Assembly: GCF_004795105.1 (NCBI RefSeq)
Contig: NZ_SSBL01000015.1
Location: forward strand, 62,001 to 126,000
From: Streptomyces sp. A0642
GTDB lineage: Bacteria > Actinomycetota > Actinomycetes > Streptomycetales > Streptomycetaceae
Length of the DNA stretch: 64,000 nucleotides
Direction of reading: 5' to 3'
A program made the position numbers and the translations under genes. A model generated the notes under the pieces. That model was not told where the DNA came from. It searched no databases and saw only the letters and a program-made list of their open reading frames with translations. Positions within the stretch are counted from its first letter, which is position 1; every line of letters starts with the position of its first letter. This document shows, piece by piece, positions 8,266 through 16,207 of the stretch.

Positions 8266-9186
8266 TCAGCCCTTCACTGCGCCGGCGCTGAAGCCGGTGA
8301 TCAGCCACTTCTGGATGAAGGCGAAGACGATCACCACGGGGACCGCGGCGATCACACCGCCCGCGGCGAGCGCGCCCAGGTCGACGCTGTCCGCGCCGAT
8401 GAGGGTGTTCAGGCCGACCGGGATCGTCTGCTTGTCCTGTTCGCTGAGGAACATCAGGGCGAACAGGAAGTGGTTCCAGCTGTGCACGAAGGCGAAGGAG
8501 CCGACCGCGATGAGGCCCGGCCGCAGCAGCGGCAGCACCACCGCGCAGAAGGCGCGGAAGCGCGAGCAGCCGTCCACCCAGGCCGCCTCCTCCAGCGTGA
8601 CCGGCACGTTCTTGATGAATCCGCTGATCAGGATGATGGAGAGCGGCAGCTGGAACACCGTCTCGGCGATGACGACGCTCCCCAGGGAGTTGATCATCTG
8701 GAGGTTCTTGAAGATCTCGAAGAGCGGTACGAGCATCAGCGCGCCCGGGATGAACTGCGAGCAGAGCAGCGCCAGCATGAAGGCGTTCTTGATCTTGAAG
8801 TTGAACCGGGCGAGCGCGTAGCCGCCCGCCAGCGCGACGAGCGTCGTGCTGATCAGGGTGCAGACCCCGACGATCATGCTGTTCTGGAAGAAGACGGCGA
8901 AGCTGCGCTCGTTCCAGACCTTGGAGAAGTGCTCCCCCGTCATCGGCCAGGGCACCAGCGAGGTGGACCCCGAGGGGCGCACGGCGAACAGGAACATCCA
9001 GTAGAAGGGGACGAGGGTGAAGACGAGGTAGACGCCGAGCGGGACGTAGATCTGCCAGCGCGGCACGTCGTCGAAGGCGCGTTCGCGGCCGGGCCTGGTG
9101 CGCCGGTGCGGGGAAGGGGGAGGGCTGTCCTCGGCGGACGGCCGTGCGGCGTCGGTGCCGTGCTTCTCGGCCAGTGCGGCAGTCAC
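8266..9186 (-). CDS. Carbohydrate ABC transporter permease (MalG/LacG type)
   Basis: The 306-residue inner-membrane permease belongs to the CUT1 sugar-importer class. A cytoplasmic Pro/Arg-rich N-terminus is followed by about six membrane segments. The EAA loop that contacts the ATPase is clear: EEAAWVDGCSRFRAFCAVVLPLLRPG. The GTG start at 9186 overlaps the TGA of the partner permease by 4 nt, and the longer reading upstream is rejected. It should form a heterodimer with its partner and receive substrate from the lipoprotein at the window's left edge. No ATPase gene lies in the operon, so a shared multiple-sugar ATPase (MsiK type) is expected. Confidence 0.93.
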   Translation of the reverse strand: MTAALAEKHGTDAARPSAEDSPPPSPHRRTRPGRERAFDDVPRWQIYVPLGVYLVFTLVPFYWMFLFAVRPSGSTSLVPWPMTGEHFSKVWNERSFAVFFQNSMIVGVCTLISTTLVALAGGYALARFNFKIKNAFMLALLCSQFIPGALMLVPLFEIFKNLQMINSLGSVVIAETVFQLPLSIILISGFIKNVPVTLEEAAWVDGCSRFRAFCAVVLPLLRPGLIAVGSFAFVHSWNHFLFALMFLSEQDKQTIPVGLNTLIGADSVDLGALAAGGVIAAVPVVIVFAFIQKWLITGFSAGAVKG

Positions 9187-10112
9187 TTGTGGTCGCCTCC
9201 GAACTTGCTCAGGCGCAGATAGACGATCGAGCAGAAGAGGAGGATCACGAAGGCGACGGTGGTGAGCGCGGAGGCGTATCCGAAGTCGTGGCCCTCGATG
9301 CCGGTGTTGGCGACGTAGAGCGGCAGGGTGGTGGTCTCGCCGGCAGGCCCGCCGCCGGTGAGGGTGTAGAGCAGGTCGACGTTGTTGAACTCCCACACCC
9401 CGCGCAGCAGCGTGGACAGGATGATCGCGTCCCGCAGGTGGGGCAGGGTGATGTGGAAGAACTGGCGCATCCGCCCGGCGCCGTCGACCGACGCCGCCTC
9501 GTACAGCTCCTTGGAGACGGACTGCAGGTCGGCGAGGATGAGGATGGCGAAGAAGGGGACCCCGCGCCAGAGTTCGGCGACCGTCGCGGCCCAGAAGACG
9601 GTTCCGGTGTCGGAGAGCACGGAGGTTCCGTAGTCACCGATCCCGGCGTCCGCGAGGTAGCGGCTGAACCCGGTCGAGGAGTTGTAGAGCAGGATCCAGA
9701 TGGTGCTGGTCAGCACCCCGGAGACGGCCCACGGCGAGAAGACCATCGCACGGGAGATGCCGCGGCCGATGAAGCTCTGGTTGACGATCAGGGCGAGGGC
9801 GAGCCCGAGGGTGAGCTGGAGCGCGACCTGGACCACCACCCACTGGGCGCTGAAGCCCAGCGTCGTCCAGAACTGGTCGTCCTCGGTGAAGATCCGGGTG
9901 AAGTTGTCGAAGCCCGCGAAGCCGTTCCGCCACGGCTTCGTGACGTTGTAGTTCTGCAGGCTGTAGTAGAAGACGCTGATCACCGGATAGGCGATGAAGC
10001 CCAGCATCAGCAGCCCCGCGGGGGCGATCAGCAGGTACGGCAGTCGGCGTGGGCTCGCGGAGCGGCGCCTGGGCACCTTCGGTGGTGTGGCCACAGCGGC
10101 GGCTTGGGCCAT
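9183..10112 (-). CDS. Sugar ABC transporter permease (MalF/LacF type)
   Basis: The 309-residue permease is the first gene of the pectinase operon. It has about six membrane segments beginning YLLIAPAGLLMLGFIAYPVI, and an EAA loop LYEAASVDGAGRMRQFFHITLPHLRDA. The ATG at 10112 is preceded by an ACGGAGA ribosome site 8-9 nt away, which supports it over the upstream in-frame codons. The 143 bp in front hold a LacI-type operator and the terminator hairpins of the preceding operon, so transcription of transporter and pectinases probably starts here. Confidence 0.92.
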   Translation of the reverse strand: MAQAAAVATPPKVPRRRSASPRRLPYLLIAPAGLLMLGFIAYPVISVFYYSLQNYNVTKPWRNGFAGFDNFTRIFTEDDQFWTTLGFSAQWVVVQVALQLTLGLALALIVNQSFIGRGISRAMVFSPWAVSGVLTSTIWILLYNSSTGFSRYLADAGIGDYGTSVLSDTGTVFWAATVAELWRGVPFFAILILADLQSVSKELYEAASVDGAGRMRQFFHITLPHLRDAIILSTLLRGVWEFNNVDLLYTLTGGGPAGETTTLPLYVANTGIEGHDFGYASALTTVAFVILLFCSIVYLRLSKFGGDHK

Positions 10113-10186
10113 GACACGTCTCCGTTCTCTCAGGTACGGGGGTGCGAGGTGGTGCTGAGGGTGCTGTGCGAGGTGGTGCGTGGCGT

Positions 10187-10202
10187 GCACAAGCGCTTAC
10201 CG
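10187..10202. promoter_or_regulatory. Candidate LacI-family operator upstream of the pectinase/transport operon
   Basis: The palindrome AAGCGCTT at 10191-10198 sits in the context GCACAAGCGCTTACCG. A central CG step flanked by AAG/CTT is the classic half-site pattern of LacI/GalR-family sugar regulators. It lies 78 bp upstream of the first permease start, where repression or induction of the operon would be expected. No LacI-family gene is present in this window, so the cognate regulator would be elsewhere. Confidence 0.5.
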
Positions 10203-10207
10203 CATGC

Positions 10208-10247
10208 CGTTCGGCGGGCCGAACGAGGCGGGGCGCCGGAATTCCGG
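10208..10247 (-). terminator. Paired hairpins after the sugar-acid dehydratase gene
   Basis: Two inverted repeats lie just past the dehydratase stop. One is a perfect 12-bp palindrome CCGGAATTCCGG (10236-10247). The other is a hairpin with 7-bp arms CGTTCGG/CCGAACG (10208-10225). They probably end the GntR-DapA-dehydratase transcript before the transport operon promoter. There is no U-tract, as is usual in Streptomyces. Confidence 0.5.
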
Positions 10248-10255
10248 GGTGCCGT

Positions 10256-11983
10256 TCAGCCGGCGTAGGGGTCGGGGACTTCTCCCTGCCGGGCCAGGAA
10301 GGCGAAGTCGCAGCCGGTGTCGGCCTGGGTGATCTGGTCGTGGTACAGCGCCCCGTAGCCGCGCACGTACCGGGTGGCCGGTGGCGTCCACTCGGCCTCG
10401 CGCCGCGCCAGCTCCTCTTCCGTGACGTCGAGGTGGAGCAGGCGTGCCTCGACGTCCAGGGTGATGAGGTCACCGGTGCGGACCAGGGCGAGAGGTCCGC
10501 CGACATAGGACTCGGGAGCGATGTGCAGGACGCAGGCGCCGTAGCTGGTGCCGCTCATCCGGGCGTCGGAGAGCCGCACCATGTCCCGTACGCCCTGCTT
10601 CAGCAGGTAGTCGGGGATCGGCAGCATGCCGTACTCGGGCATCCCCGGGCCGCCCTTGGGGCCGGCGTTGCGGAGCACCAGGACGTGGTCCGGGGTGAGG
10701 GCCAGGGCCGGGTCGTTGATGGTGCGCTGCATCTCCTTGTAGTCGTCGAAGACGACCGCGGGACCGGTGTGGCGCAGCAGCCGGGGCTCGGCGGCGATGT
10801 GCTTGATGACCGCCCCGTCCGGACAGAGGTTGCCGCGCAGGACCGCGACGCCGCCCTCGTCGGCCAGGGGGTTGTCGCGTGCGCGGATGACGTCGCTGTT
10901 GTGCACGAGCGCGCCGTCGAGCTGGGCGCGCAGGGTGTCGTGCGCGACCGTGGGCCGGTCCAGGTGCAGGACGTCGGTCAGCCGGGCCAGGAACCCGGGC
11001 AGCCCGCCGGCGAAGTGGAAGTCCTCCATGAGGTACTTCCCGCCGGGCCGCAAATTGGCCAGCACGGGCACGGTGCGGGCGATGCGGTCGAAGTCGTCCA
11101 GGGTGAGCTTGACGCCGGAGCGGCCGGCCATGGCGATCAGATGGATGACGGCGTTGGTGGAGCCGCCGAGCGCGAGGACCGTGGCGACGGCGTCCTCGTA
11201 CGCCTCCGCGGTGAGGATCGACGACAGCTTCCGCTGCTGCCACACCAGTTCGACGATCCGGAGGCCCGACTGCGCCGCCATCCGGTCGTGGCCGGAGTCG
11301 ACGGCCGGGATGGAGGAGGCCCCGGGGACGGTGACGCCGAGCGCCTCGGCGGCGGCGGTGAGGGTCGAGGCGGTGCCCATCGTCATGCAGTGGCCGGGTG
11401 AGCGGGCGAGCCCGTTCTCCAGTTCGCCCATCTCGCAGTCGCCGATGAGGCCGGCCCGCTTGTCGTCCCAGTACTTCCACATGTCGGTGCCGGAACCGAG
11501 GACTTCGTTGCGCCAGTGCCCCGGCAGCATCGGCCCGGCCGGTACGAAGACGGCGGGCAGGTCGACGGAGGCGGCGCCCATCAGCAGGGCGGGCGTCGAC
11601 TTGTCGCAGCCGCCCAGCAGCACCGCACCGTCGACGGGGTAGGAGCGCAGCAGCTCCTCCGTCTCCATCGCCAGCATGTTGCGGTAGAGCATCGGGGTCG
11701 GCTTCTGGAACGTCTCCGAGAGGGTGGAGACGGGGAATTCGAGCGGGAAGCCGCCGGCCTGCCACACCCCGCGCTTGACCGCCTGGGCGCGGTCGCGCAG
11801 GTGGACGTGGCACGGATTGATGTCGGACCAGGTGTTGAGGACCGCGATGACCGGCTTGCCCAGGTGCTCCTCGGGGAGGTAGCCCAGCTGGCGGGTGCGG
11901 GCGCGGTGGCTGAAGGAGCGCAGCCCGTCGGTGCCGTACCACTGGTGGCTGCGCAGCTCCTCGGGGGCGATGCGGCCGGTCAT
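10256..11983 (-). CDS. IlvD/Edd family sugar-acid dehydratase
   Basis: The 575-residue Fe-S dehydratase of the dihydroxy-acid/6-phosphogluconate dehydratase family removes water from a sugar acid to give a 2-keto-3-deoxy acid. Cluster-ligand cysteines are visible in DINPCHVHL, LLGGCDKSTPALL and SPGHCMTMGTAS. The ARMSGTSYGACVLH segment near the C-terminus is the family's active-site region. It resembles arabinonate/xylonate-type dehydratases more than biosynthetic IlvD. The ATG at 11983 overlaps the TGA of the DapA-family gene (ATGA), so the two enzymes are coupled and may work in sequence. It may supply the dehydratase step for galactarate or for arabinonate from side chains; the sequence does not decide between them. 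Confidence 0.85.
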   Translation of the reverse strand: MTGRIAPEELRSHQWYGTDGLRSFSHRARTRQLGYLPEEHLGKPVIAVLNTWSDINPCHVHLRDRAQAVKRGVWQAGGFPLEFPVSTLSETFQKPTPMLYRNMLAMETEELLRSYPVDGAVLLGGCDKSTPALLMGAASVDLPAVFVPAGPMLPGHWRNEVLGSGTDMWKYWDDKRAGLIGDCEMGELENGLARSPGHCMTMGTASTLTAAAEALGVTVPGASSIPAVDSGHDRMAAQSGLRIVELVWQQRKLSSILTAEAYEDAVATVLALGGSTNAVIHLIAMAGRSGVKLTLDDFDRIARTVPVLANLRPGGKYLMEDFHFAGGLPGFLARLTDVLHLDRPTVAHDTLRAQLDGALVHNSDVIRARDNPLADEGGVAVLRGNLCPDGAVIKHIAAEPRLLRHTGPAVVFDDYKEMQRTINDPALALTPDHVLVLRNAGPKGGPGMPEYGMLPIPDYLLKQGVRDMVRLSDARMSGTSYGACVLHIAPESYVGGPLALVRTGDLITLDVEARLLHLDVTEEELARREAEWTPPATRYVRGYGALYHDQITQADTGCDFAFLARQGEVPDPYAG

Positions 11984-12882
11984 ATGGACCACCCGGCGAC
12001 CTGGTCGGCGACCTCGGCGCGCTGCGACTCGGGCAGCACCCGGCTGGGCGGGCGGACGTCGCGGCCGCACAGGCCGAGGGAGGCCAGGGCTTCCTTGACG
12101 ACCGTCACGTTGTTGGCGGACTGCTGGTCGGCTCGCAACTCCTCGAAGCGGCGGATCTGCTCCCAGACCTTCATGGCCGCCGGATGGTCACCGGCCCGCA
12201 GCGCCTCCAGCATGGCCAGCGAGACGCCGGGGGCGACGTTGACGAGGCCGGAGGTGAATCCGGTGGCCCCCGCGGAGAAGTAGGCGGGGGCGTACAGCTC
12301 GGCGAGGCCGGCGACCCAGACGAAGCGGTCGAGTCCGGCGTCCCGGGCGAAGGCGGCGAAGCGCGCGGCGTCCGGGACGGCGTACTTGACGCCGATGACG
12401 TTGGGGCAGCTGTCGGCGAGGACCGCCAGGCACTCCCCGTCGAGGTGCGGGTTGCGGATGTAGGGGACGACGCCGAGCCCGGGAACGGCCTCGGCGATGG
12501 CCCGGTGGTAGTCGATCCAGCCGTCCTGCGAGACGTACGGGTGAACGGGCTGGTGCACCATCACCATCTCTGCGCCGGCGTCGCGGGCGTGCTCGGCGGC
12601 GGCGACGGCGGTCGGCACGTCGTGCCCGACGCCGACCAGGATCGTGGCGCGGCCGCCGGCCTCGTCGATGGTCAGCTCGGTGACGGTGCGCCGCTCCTCG
12701 GGGGTGAGCGCGTAGAACTCCCCGGTGTTGCCGTTCGGGGTGAGGATGCGTACGCCGCCGTCGAGCAGCCTGCGCAGCAGGGCGCGGTGCGCCTGCGTGT
12801 CGATGGCGCCGTCCCCGGCGAACGGGGTCACCGGGATCGCCACGACGTCTGCGAGGGCCGCCTTCAGCGGTGTGAGGTCCAT
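11980..12882 (-). CDS. DapA-family dehydratase/aldolase of sugar-acid catabolism
   Basis: The 300-residue class I aldolase-superfamily TIM barrel shows the Schiff-base Lys in NVIGVKYAVPD (about K166), the conserved Tyr in VVPYIRNP (about Y141) and the LTPNGNTGEFYALTPEER loop. The GNTGEFYALT version of the motif is typical of 2-keto-3-deoxy sugar-acid aldolases/dehydratases, not of lysine biosynthesis. It lies 32 bp after the GntR gene and overlaps the IlvD/Edd gene, so the pair probably dehydrates a sugar acid and then processes the keto-deoxy acid. True dapA is present separately at 26252. Confidence 0.86.
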   Translation of the reverse strand: MDLTPLKAALADVVAIPVTPFAGDGAIDTQAHRALLRRLLDGGVRILTPNGNTGEFYALTPEERRTVTELTIDEAGGRATILVGVGHDVPTAVAAAEHARDAGAEMVMVHQPVHPYVSQDGWIDYHRAIAEAVPGLGVVPYIRNPHLDGECLAVLADSCPNVIGVKYAVPDAARFAAFARDAGLDRFVWVAGLAELYAPAYFSAGATGFTSGLVNVAPGVSLAMLEALRAGDHPAAMKVWEQIRRFEELRADQQSANNVTVVKEALASLGLCGRDVRPPSRVLPESQRAEVADQVAGWSI

Positions 12883-12914
12883 GCGGACAGGCCTTTCGTC
12901 GGTGTGCTGCTGGT

Positions 12915-13571
12915 TCACGCCGCCCCGCCCCCGTCCACGTCGTCGGGGAACGCGCGGCGCACGAACGACGCGATGTGGTCGTGGAGAGCCCCGGCCGCCG
13001 CCTCCGCGTCCTCCGCGAGCGCGAGCCGCAGGATCTCCCGGTGCTCGGCCGCCTCCCGCTCCCAGGACGGGATGGCCGTCCACGCGACCGTCGAGACGAG
13101 CGCCGCCTGGTCCCGGACCTCGTCGAGCATCCGGGCCAGCAGCGGGTTGCCGCACGGGAGGTAGAGCGCCCGGTGGAAGTCCCGGTTGGCGAGCGACCTG
13201 TCGGCCTGGTCGCCCGCCGAGTCGGCGCGCTCCAGGGCCTCCTGGGCCGCGTCGAGCGAGGCCCTGCGGGTGATGGAACGGCGCAGCGCCTCGGGCTCGA
13301 GCAGCAGCCGCACGTCGTACACCTCTCGGGCCATGGACGCGTCGACCAGCCGCACGATGGCGCCCTTGTACTGGCTCATGACGACCAGGCCGGTCCCGGC
13401 GAGCGTCTTGAGCGCCTCACGGACGGGGGTCTTGGACACCCCGAACTGCGCGGCGAGTTCGGTCTCGACGAGCGCCTGCCCTGGTCTCAGCTGCGCGGTC
13501 AGGATCGCGTGCTTGATCGCCTCCAGCACGTACTGGGTGCGGGACGGAATCGGGGTGGGCGCAAAGGTCAT
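12915..13571 (-). CDS. GntR-family (FadR/FCD subfamily) transcriptional regulator
   Basis: The 218-residue regulator has a winged helix-turn-helix at about 10-75 (LVETELAAQFGVSKTPVREALKTLAGTGLV) and an all-helical FCD ligand domain. The His/Asp metal-binding set typical of FCD proteins is suggested by DVRLLLEPEALR, RDFHRALY and EHREIL. FCD regulators often sense uronates, gluconate or other carboxylates. It is first in its operon, directly upstream of the sugar-acid genes and divergent from an MFS exporter. The TCATATATGA palindrome lies 35 bp upstream of its start, so autoregulation is likely. A related site lies in front of KdgD. Confidence 0.9.
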   Translation of the reverse strand: MTFAPTPIPSRTQYVLEAIKHAILTAQLRPGQALVETELAAQFGVSKTPVREALKTLAGTGLVVMSQYKGAIVRLVDASMAREVYDVRLLLEPEALRRSITRRASLDAAQEALERADSAGDQADRSLANRDFHRALYLPCGNPLLARMLDEVRDQAALVSTVAWTAIPSWEREAAEHREILRLALAEDAEAAAGALHDHIASFVRRAFPDDVDGGGAA

Positions 13572-13605
13572 GAGTGAAGGGCTCTCGCATCTCGCGTATC
13601 GCGTC

Positions 13606-13628
13606 TCATATATGACGTACGAAGTACG
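13606..13628. promoter_or_regulatory. Candidate FCD-regulator operator in the gntR/MFS divergent region
   Basis: The 257-bp gap 13572-13828 between gntR and the MFS gene has no coding signal. It contains the perfect 10-bp palindrome TCATATATGA (13606-13615), followed by CGTACGAAGTACG (13616-13628). Near KdgD (17202-17218) a similar arrangement, CATACTTATGA followed by ACGTACG, is found. AT-rich palindromes stand out in this GC-rich sequence, which fits an operator for the neighbouring GntR protein. Confidence 0.5.
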
Positions 13629-13828
13629 ACGCGATGAAGCTAGAGGCGGCGCGAATGTTTCGTCAACGCTTCTGACAGAAGAAGTTCACCGGACTACGAC
13701 GTGTGCCGTACACCGATCCCATGGCCCGGCCGCCTCCGCCGCGCGGCGTACGGCATCTGCCCGATGCTCCGCAACGGCCTTACGGGACAGCCTGATTGCC
13801 TCATGAAGGCGCAGGTCAGGGAGGTTCG

Positions 13829-15046
13829 GTGGGCGCGATGACGGGATCGGCGACGGGGCGCGTACTGCGGGACGGGACAGCGGCCCTGTTCCTCGCGGCG
13901 ATCGTGGTGTCCGGATTCGGCAGCACCGCGATGTCGCTGGCCGCCGGCGTCTGGGTCAAGTCGCTGACGGGCTCGGACAGCCTGGCGGCGCTCGCCCTGT
14001 CCGCCGTCTGGCTCCCGGTGCTCTTCGGGCCGGTCATCGGGACGGTGGCCGACCGGCTGCCCAGGAAACCCCTGCTGGTGGGATCGAACCTCGTCATGGC
14101 CCTGCTGCTGACCACGCTGACCGCGGTGGACTCGGCGGGACGGATCTGGCTCCTGTTCGCGGTCCTCGTGGTGTACGGGACCAGCTACGTCCTTAACGAC
14201 GCCGCCGAGTCGGCGGTGGTCGCCCAGGCCGTGGACACCCGCCTGCTGGGCGATTTCAACGGCCTGCGGATGATGGCCAACGAGGGCATGAAACTGGTGG
14301 CCCCGCTCACCGGCGCGGCGCTCTACGCCCGCTTCGGCGGCGGCGCCGTGGCCCTGCTGGACGCGGCCTCCTTCGCCCTGGCCGGGGGGCTCTACGCACT
14401 GCTGCGCGTACGGACGCCCGCCCCGGCCGCGGACCGCGGGGGCGGGCGGCGCTCCGGGCTGCGGCAGCTCCGGGACTCGCCCGTTCTGGGGCCGCTGGTG
14501 CTCGCCGGATCGGTCACGATGCTGTGCGCCGGACTCAACGGGGCGGCGCTCTACGCCGTCGTCGACAAGACGCTCGGCCACTCCCCCGCGTACGCCGGTG
14601 TGCTCTCCGCCGTGCAGGGCGCCGGGTCCGTGACGATCGGTCTGCTGGCCGGACCGCTGCTGCGGCGGCTGCCGGAACGGGTGTTCACGGCAGCGGGGAT
14701 CACCGCGTTCGCGGTGGGCGTGGGGCTGCGGGCCCTGCCGTACGACGCGGTCGCGCTCCTCGCCTGCGGCCTGATCGGGGCGGGGCTGCCGTGCGTGCTG
14801 ATCGCCGCGATGACGGCGGTGCAGCGGGAGACCCCGGACGCCGTCCTGGGGCGGACGGCCGCGACCGCGGGCACGCTGATGATGGCGCCCAACGCGGTGG
14901 CGCTGGCACTCGGCGCGGGGCTGGTCTCCCTGGTGGACGTGACGGTGCTGCTGCCGCTGGTGGGCGCGGCGGCCCTGCTGACGGCGGCCTGGCTGGTCAC
15001 GGGCCGGCGGGGTTCCGTCCCCGCCGGCCCGCGCGTATCAGCCTGA
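13829..15046 (+). CDS. MFS transporter
   Basis: The 405-residue integral membrane protein has about 12 hydrophobic segments and a cytoplasmic loop 2 motif VADRLPRKPLL resembling the MFS G-x-x-x-D-R-x-G-R-R signature. It resembles the enterobactin-exporter/drug-efflux branch. A GGGAGG site at 13819-13824 lies 4 nt before the GTG at 13829 and 13 nt before an in-frame ATG at 13838, so either may be the start. It is transcribed divergently from the GntR gene and its stop overlaps the 3' end of the convergent hypothetical gene by 9 nt. The substrate is unknown; regulation by the GntR protein is possible from the shared intergenic region. Confidence 0.85.
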   Translation: MGAMTGSATGRVLRDGTAALFLAAIVVSGFGSTAMSLAAGVWVKSLTGSDSLAALALSAVWLPVLFGPVIGTVADRLPRKPLLVGSNLVMALLLTTLTAVDSAGRIWLLFAVLVVYGTSYVLNDAAESAVVAQAVDTRLLGDFNGLRMMANEGMKLVAPLTGAALYARFGGGAVALLDAASFALAGGLYALLRVRTPAPAADRGGGRRSGLRQLRDSPVLGPLVLAGSVTMLCAGLNGAALYAVVDKTLGHSPAYAGVLSAVQGAGSVTIGLLAGPLLRRLPERVFTAAGITAFAVGVGLRALPYDAVALLACGLIGAGLPCVLIAAMTAVQRETPDAVLGRTAATAGTLMMAPNAVALALGAGLVSLVDVTVLLPLVGAAALLTAAWLVTGRRGSVPAGPRVSA

Positions 15047-16207
15047 GAGCGCTGCGGCGACGGCCGCGAGGTCCGGTCCCGAGGCCAGCCCCGCGTGGTA
15101 CAGGCGCAGTTCGTTCGCGCCGAGCGAGGCCGCGTGGGCGGCGTCTCCCGCCAGCGTCCCGGGGCTGCCGCCCATCCCCCGCACCACGGTGAGGTTGGCC
15201 GCGAGGACGCCGCCGCGACCGGCGAACGGGCCGAGCACGGCCTCGCGCGCCGCGTCGTCGCCGGTGCAGGGGAGCACCACGCCGTCGGCCACGGACAGGA
15301 TGTGCTCCGGGTCGACGCCGACGTTGGCGCCGGAGCGGTACGGGGCGGGGTCGGCGTGCAACAGCACCTGGAACCCGGTCCCGGCGGCCGCCCGCACCGC
15401 GGCGACCACCGACTCCTGGAGCCCGCGGGCCACCCCGGTACGCCACCGCAGGGTGGCGGCGGCGAGATCGGCGCCGAGCAGCTTCTCGACACCGCCCCAG
15501 CCCGCTTCCGGCGCCCCGGCGCCGGACCACACCGGCTCCAACGCCCGGCGCACGGCCCGGCCCAACTCCTCGGCGTCCAGGCCCTGCCCGCCGTACCCGG
15601 CCCGGCAGTCCGGGCAGAAGCACAGCGACATCAGGTACTGCGCCGCGTCGCCGAGGCCGACGCCCGCGATCTTGTCGTGGGCGTGCAGATGCGCGAAGCC
15701 GTACCAGCCGCACGACTCCAGTTCCGTGCCGCGCGCCCCGTCCCGTACGGCCGCCTCCGCGGCCAGGTCCACCAGGTACGCCCGGACCTCGGGCTGCGCG
15801 ATGCACGGGGCCCACGGGTACCGGTCCCCGTAGGCGTTGACCACGGACGTCTCCGGATGCTCCGCGCCCATCCGGGAGTTGTGCGCGAGCACGACCCAGC
15901 TGTGCACGTCGAGCCCGGCTCCCGCCAGCGCCCCGGCCGCCTCCGCGTAGGCGTCGACCGCATCGACCCAGGACTGCGGGTACGGGCGCAGCGTCCGCCC
16001 CGCCCACCGGTCGGCGTCCGGCGGGTAGAGCACCGCGGCGTGCTCCGCCGTGACGATGCGGCGGGCGGGATGGCGCGGGGTCAGCGCCCGGGTGGAGTGG
16101 TAGGCGGCGGCGAGCGTCACCTGCTGGACGCCGAGCCCGGCGACGCGCTCGGCCGCGCCCGGGTCACCGACGACGTCCCACGGATACAGGAAGACGGAGG
16201 TCTTCAC
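15038..16207 (-). CDS. Uncharacterised TIM-barrel-like protein coupled to KdgD
   Basis: I do not recognise a named family for this 389-residue protein. Alternating strands and helices, with HSWVVLAHNSRMG, TELESCGWYGFAHLHAHD (E164) and GFQVLLHADP, suggest a glycosidase-like beta/alpha barrel with acidic residues at strand ends. A CFCPDC cluster (C196, C198, C201) could bind a metal. There is no signal peptide, so it is cytoplasmic. The GTG start overlaps the TGA of the KdgD gene by 4 nt, which implies coupled synthesis and a role in the same uronate pathway. A hydrolase for imported galacturonate oligomers is one possibility, inferred from context alone. Confidence 0.7.
   Translation of the reverse strand: MKTSVFLYPWDVVGDPGAAERVAGLGVQQVTLAAAYHSTRALTPRHPARRIVTAEHAAVLYPPDADRWAGRTLRPYPQSWVDAVDAYAEAAGALAGAGLDVHSWVVLAHNSRMGAEHPETSVVNAYGDRYPWAPCIAQPEVRAYLVDLAAEAAVRDGARGTELESCGWYGFAHLHAHDKIAGVGLGDAAQYLMSLCFCPDCRAGYGGQGLDAEELGRAVRRALEPVWSGAGAPEAGWGGVEKLLGADLAAATLRWRTGVARGLQESVVAAVRAAAGTGFQVLLHADPAPYRSGANVGVDPEHILSVADGVVLPCTGDDAAREAVLGPFAGRGGVLAANLTVVRGMGGSPGTLAGDAAHAASLGANELRLYHAGLASGPDLAAVAAALSG

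Noticed and set aside
13694..14581. Minus-strand 295-codon frame opposite the MFS gene
   Set aside because: Antisense shadow with Gln/Arg/His-rich composition; the plus-strand MFS protein is clearly real.
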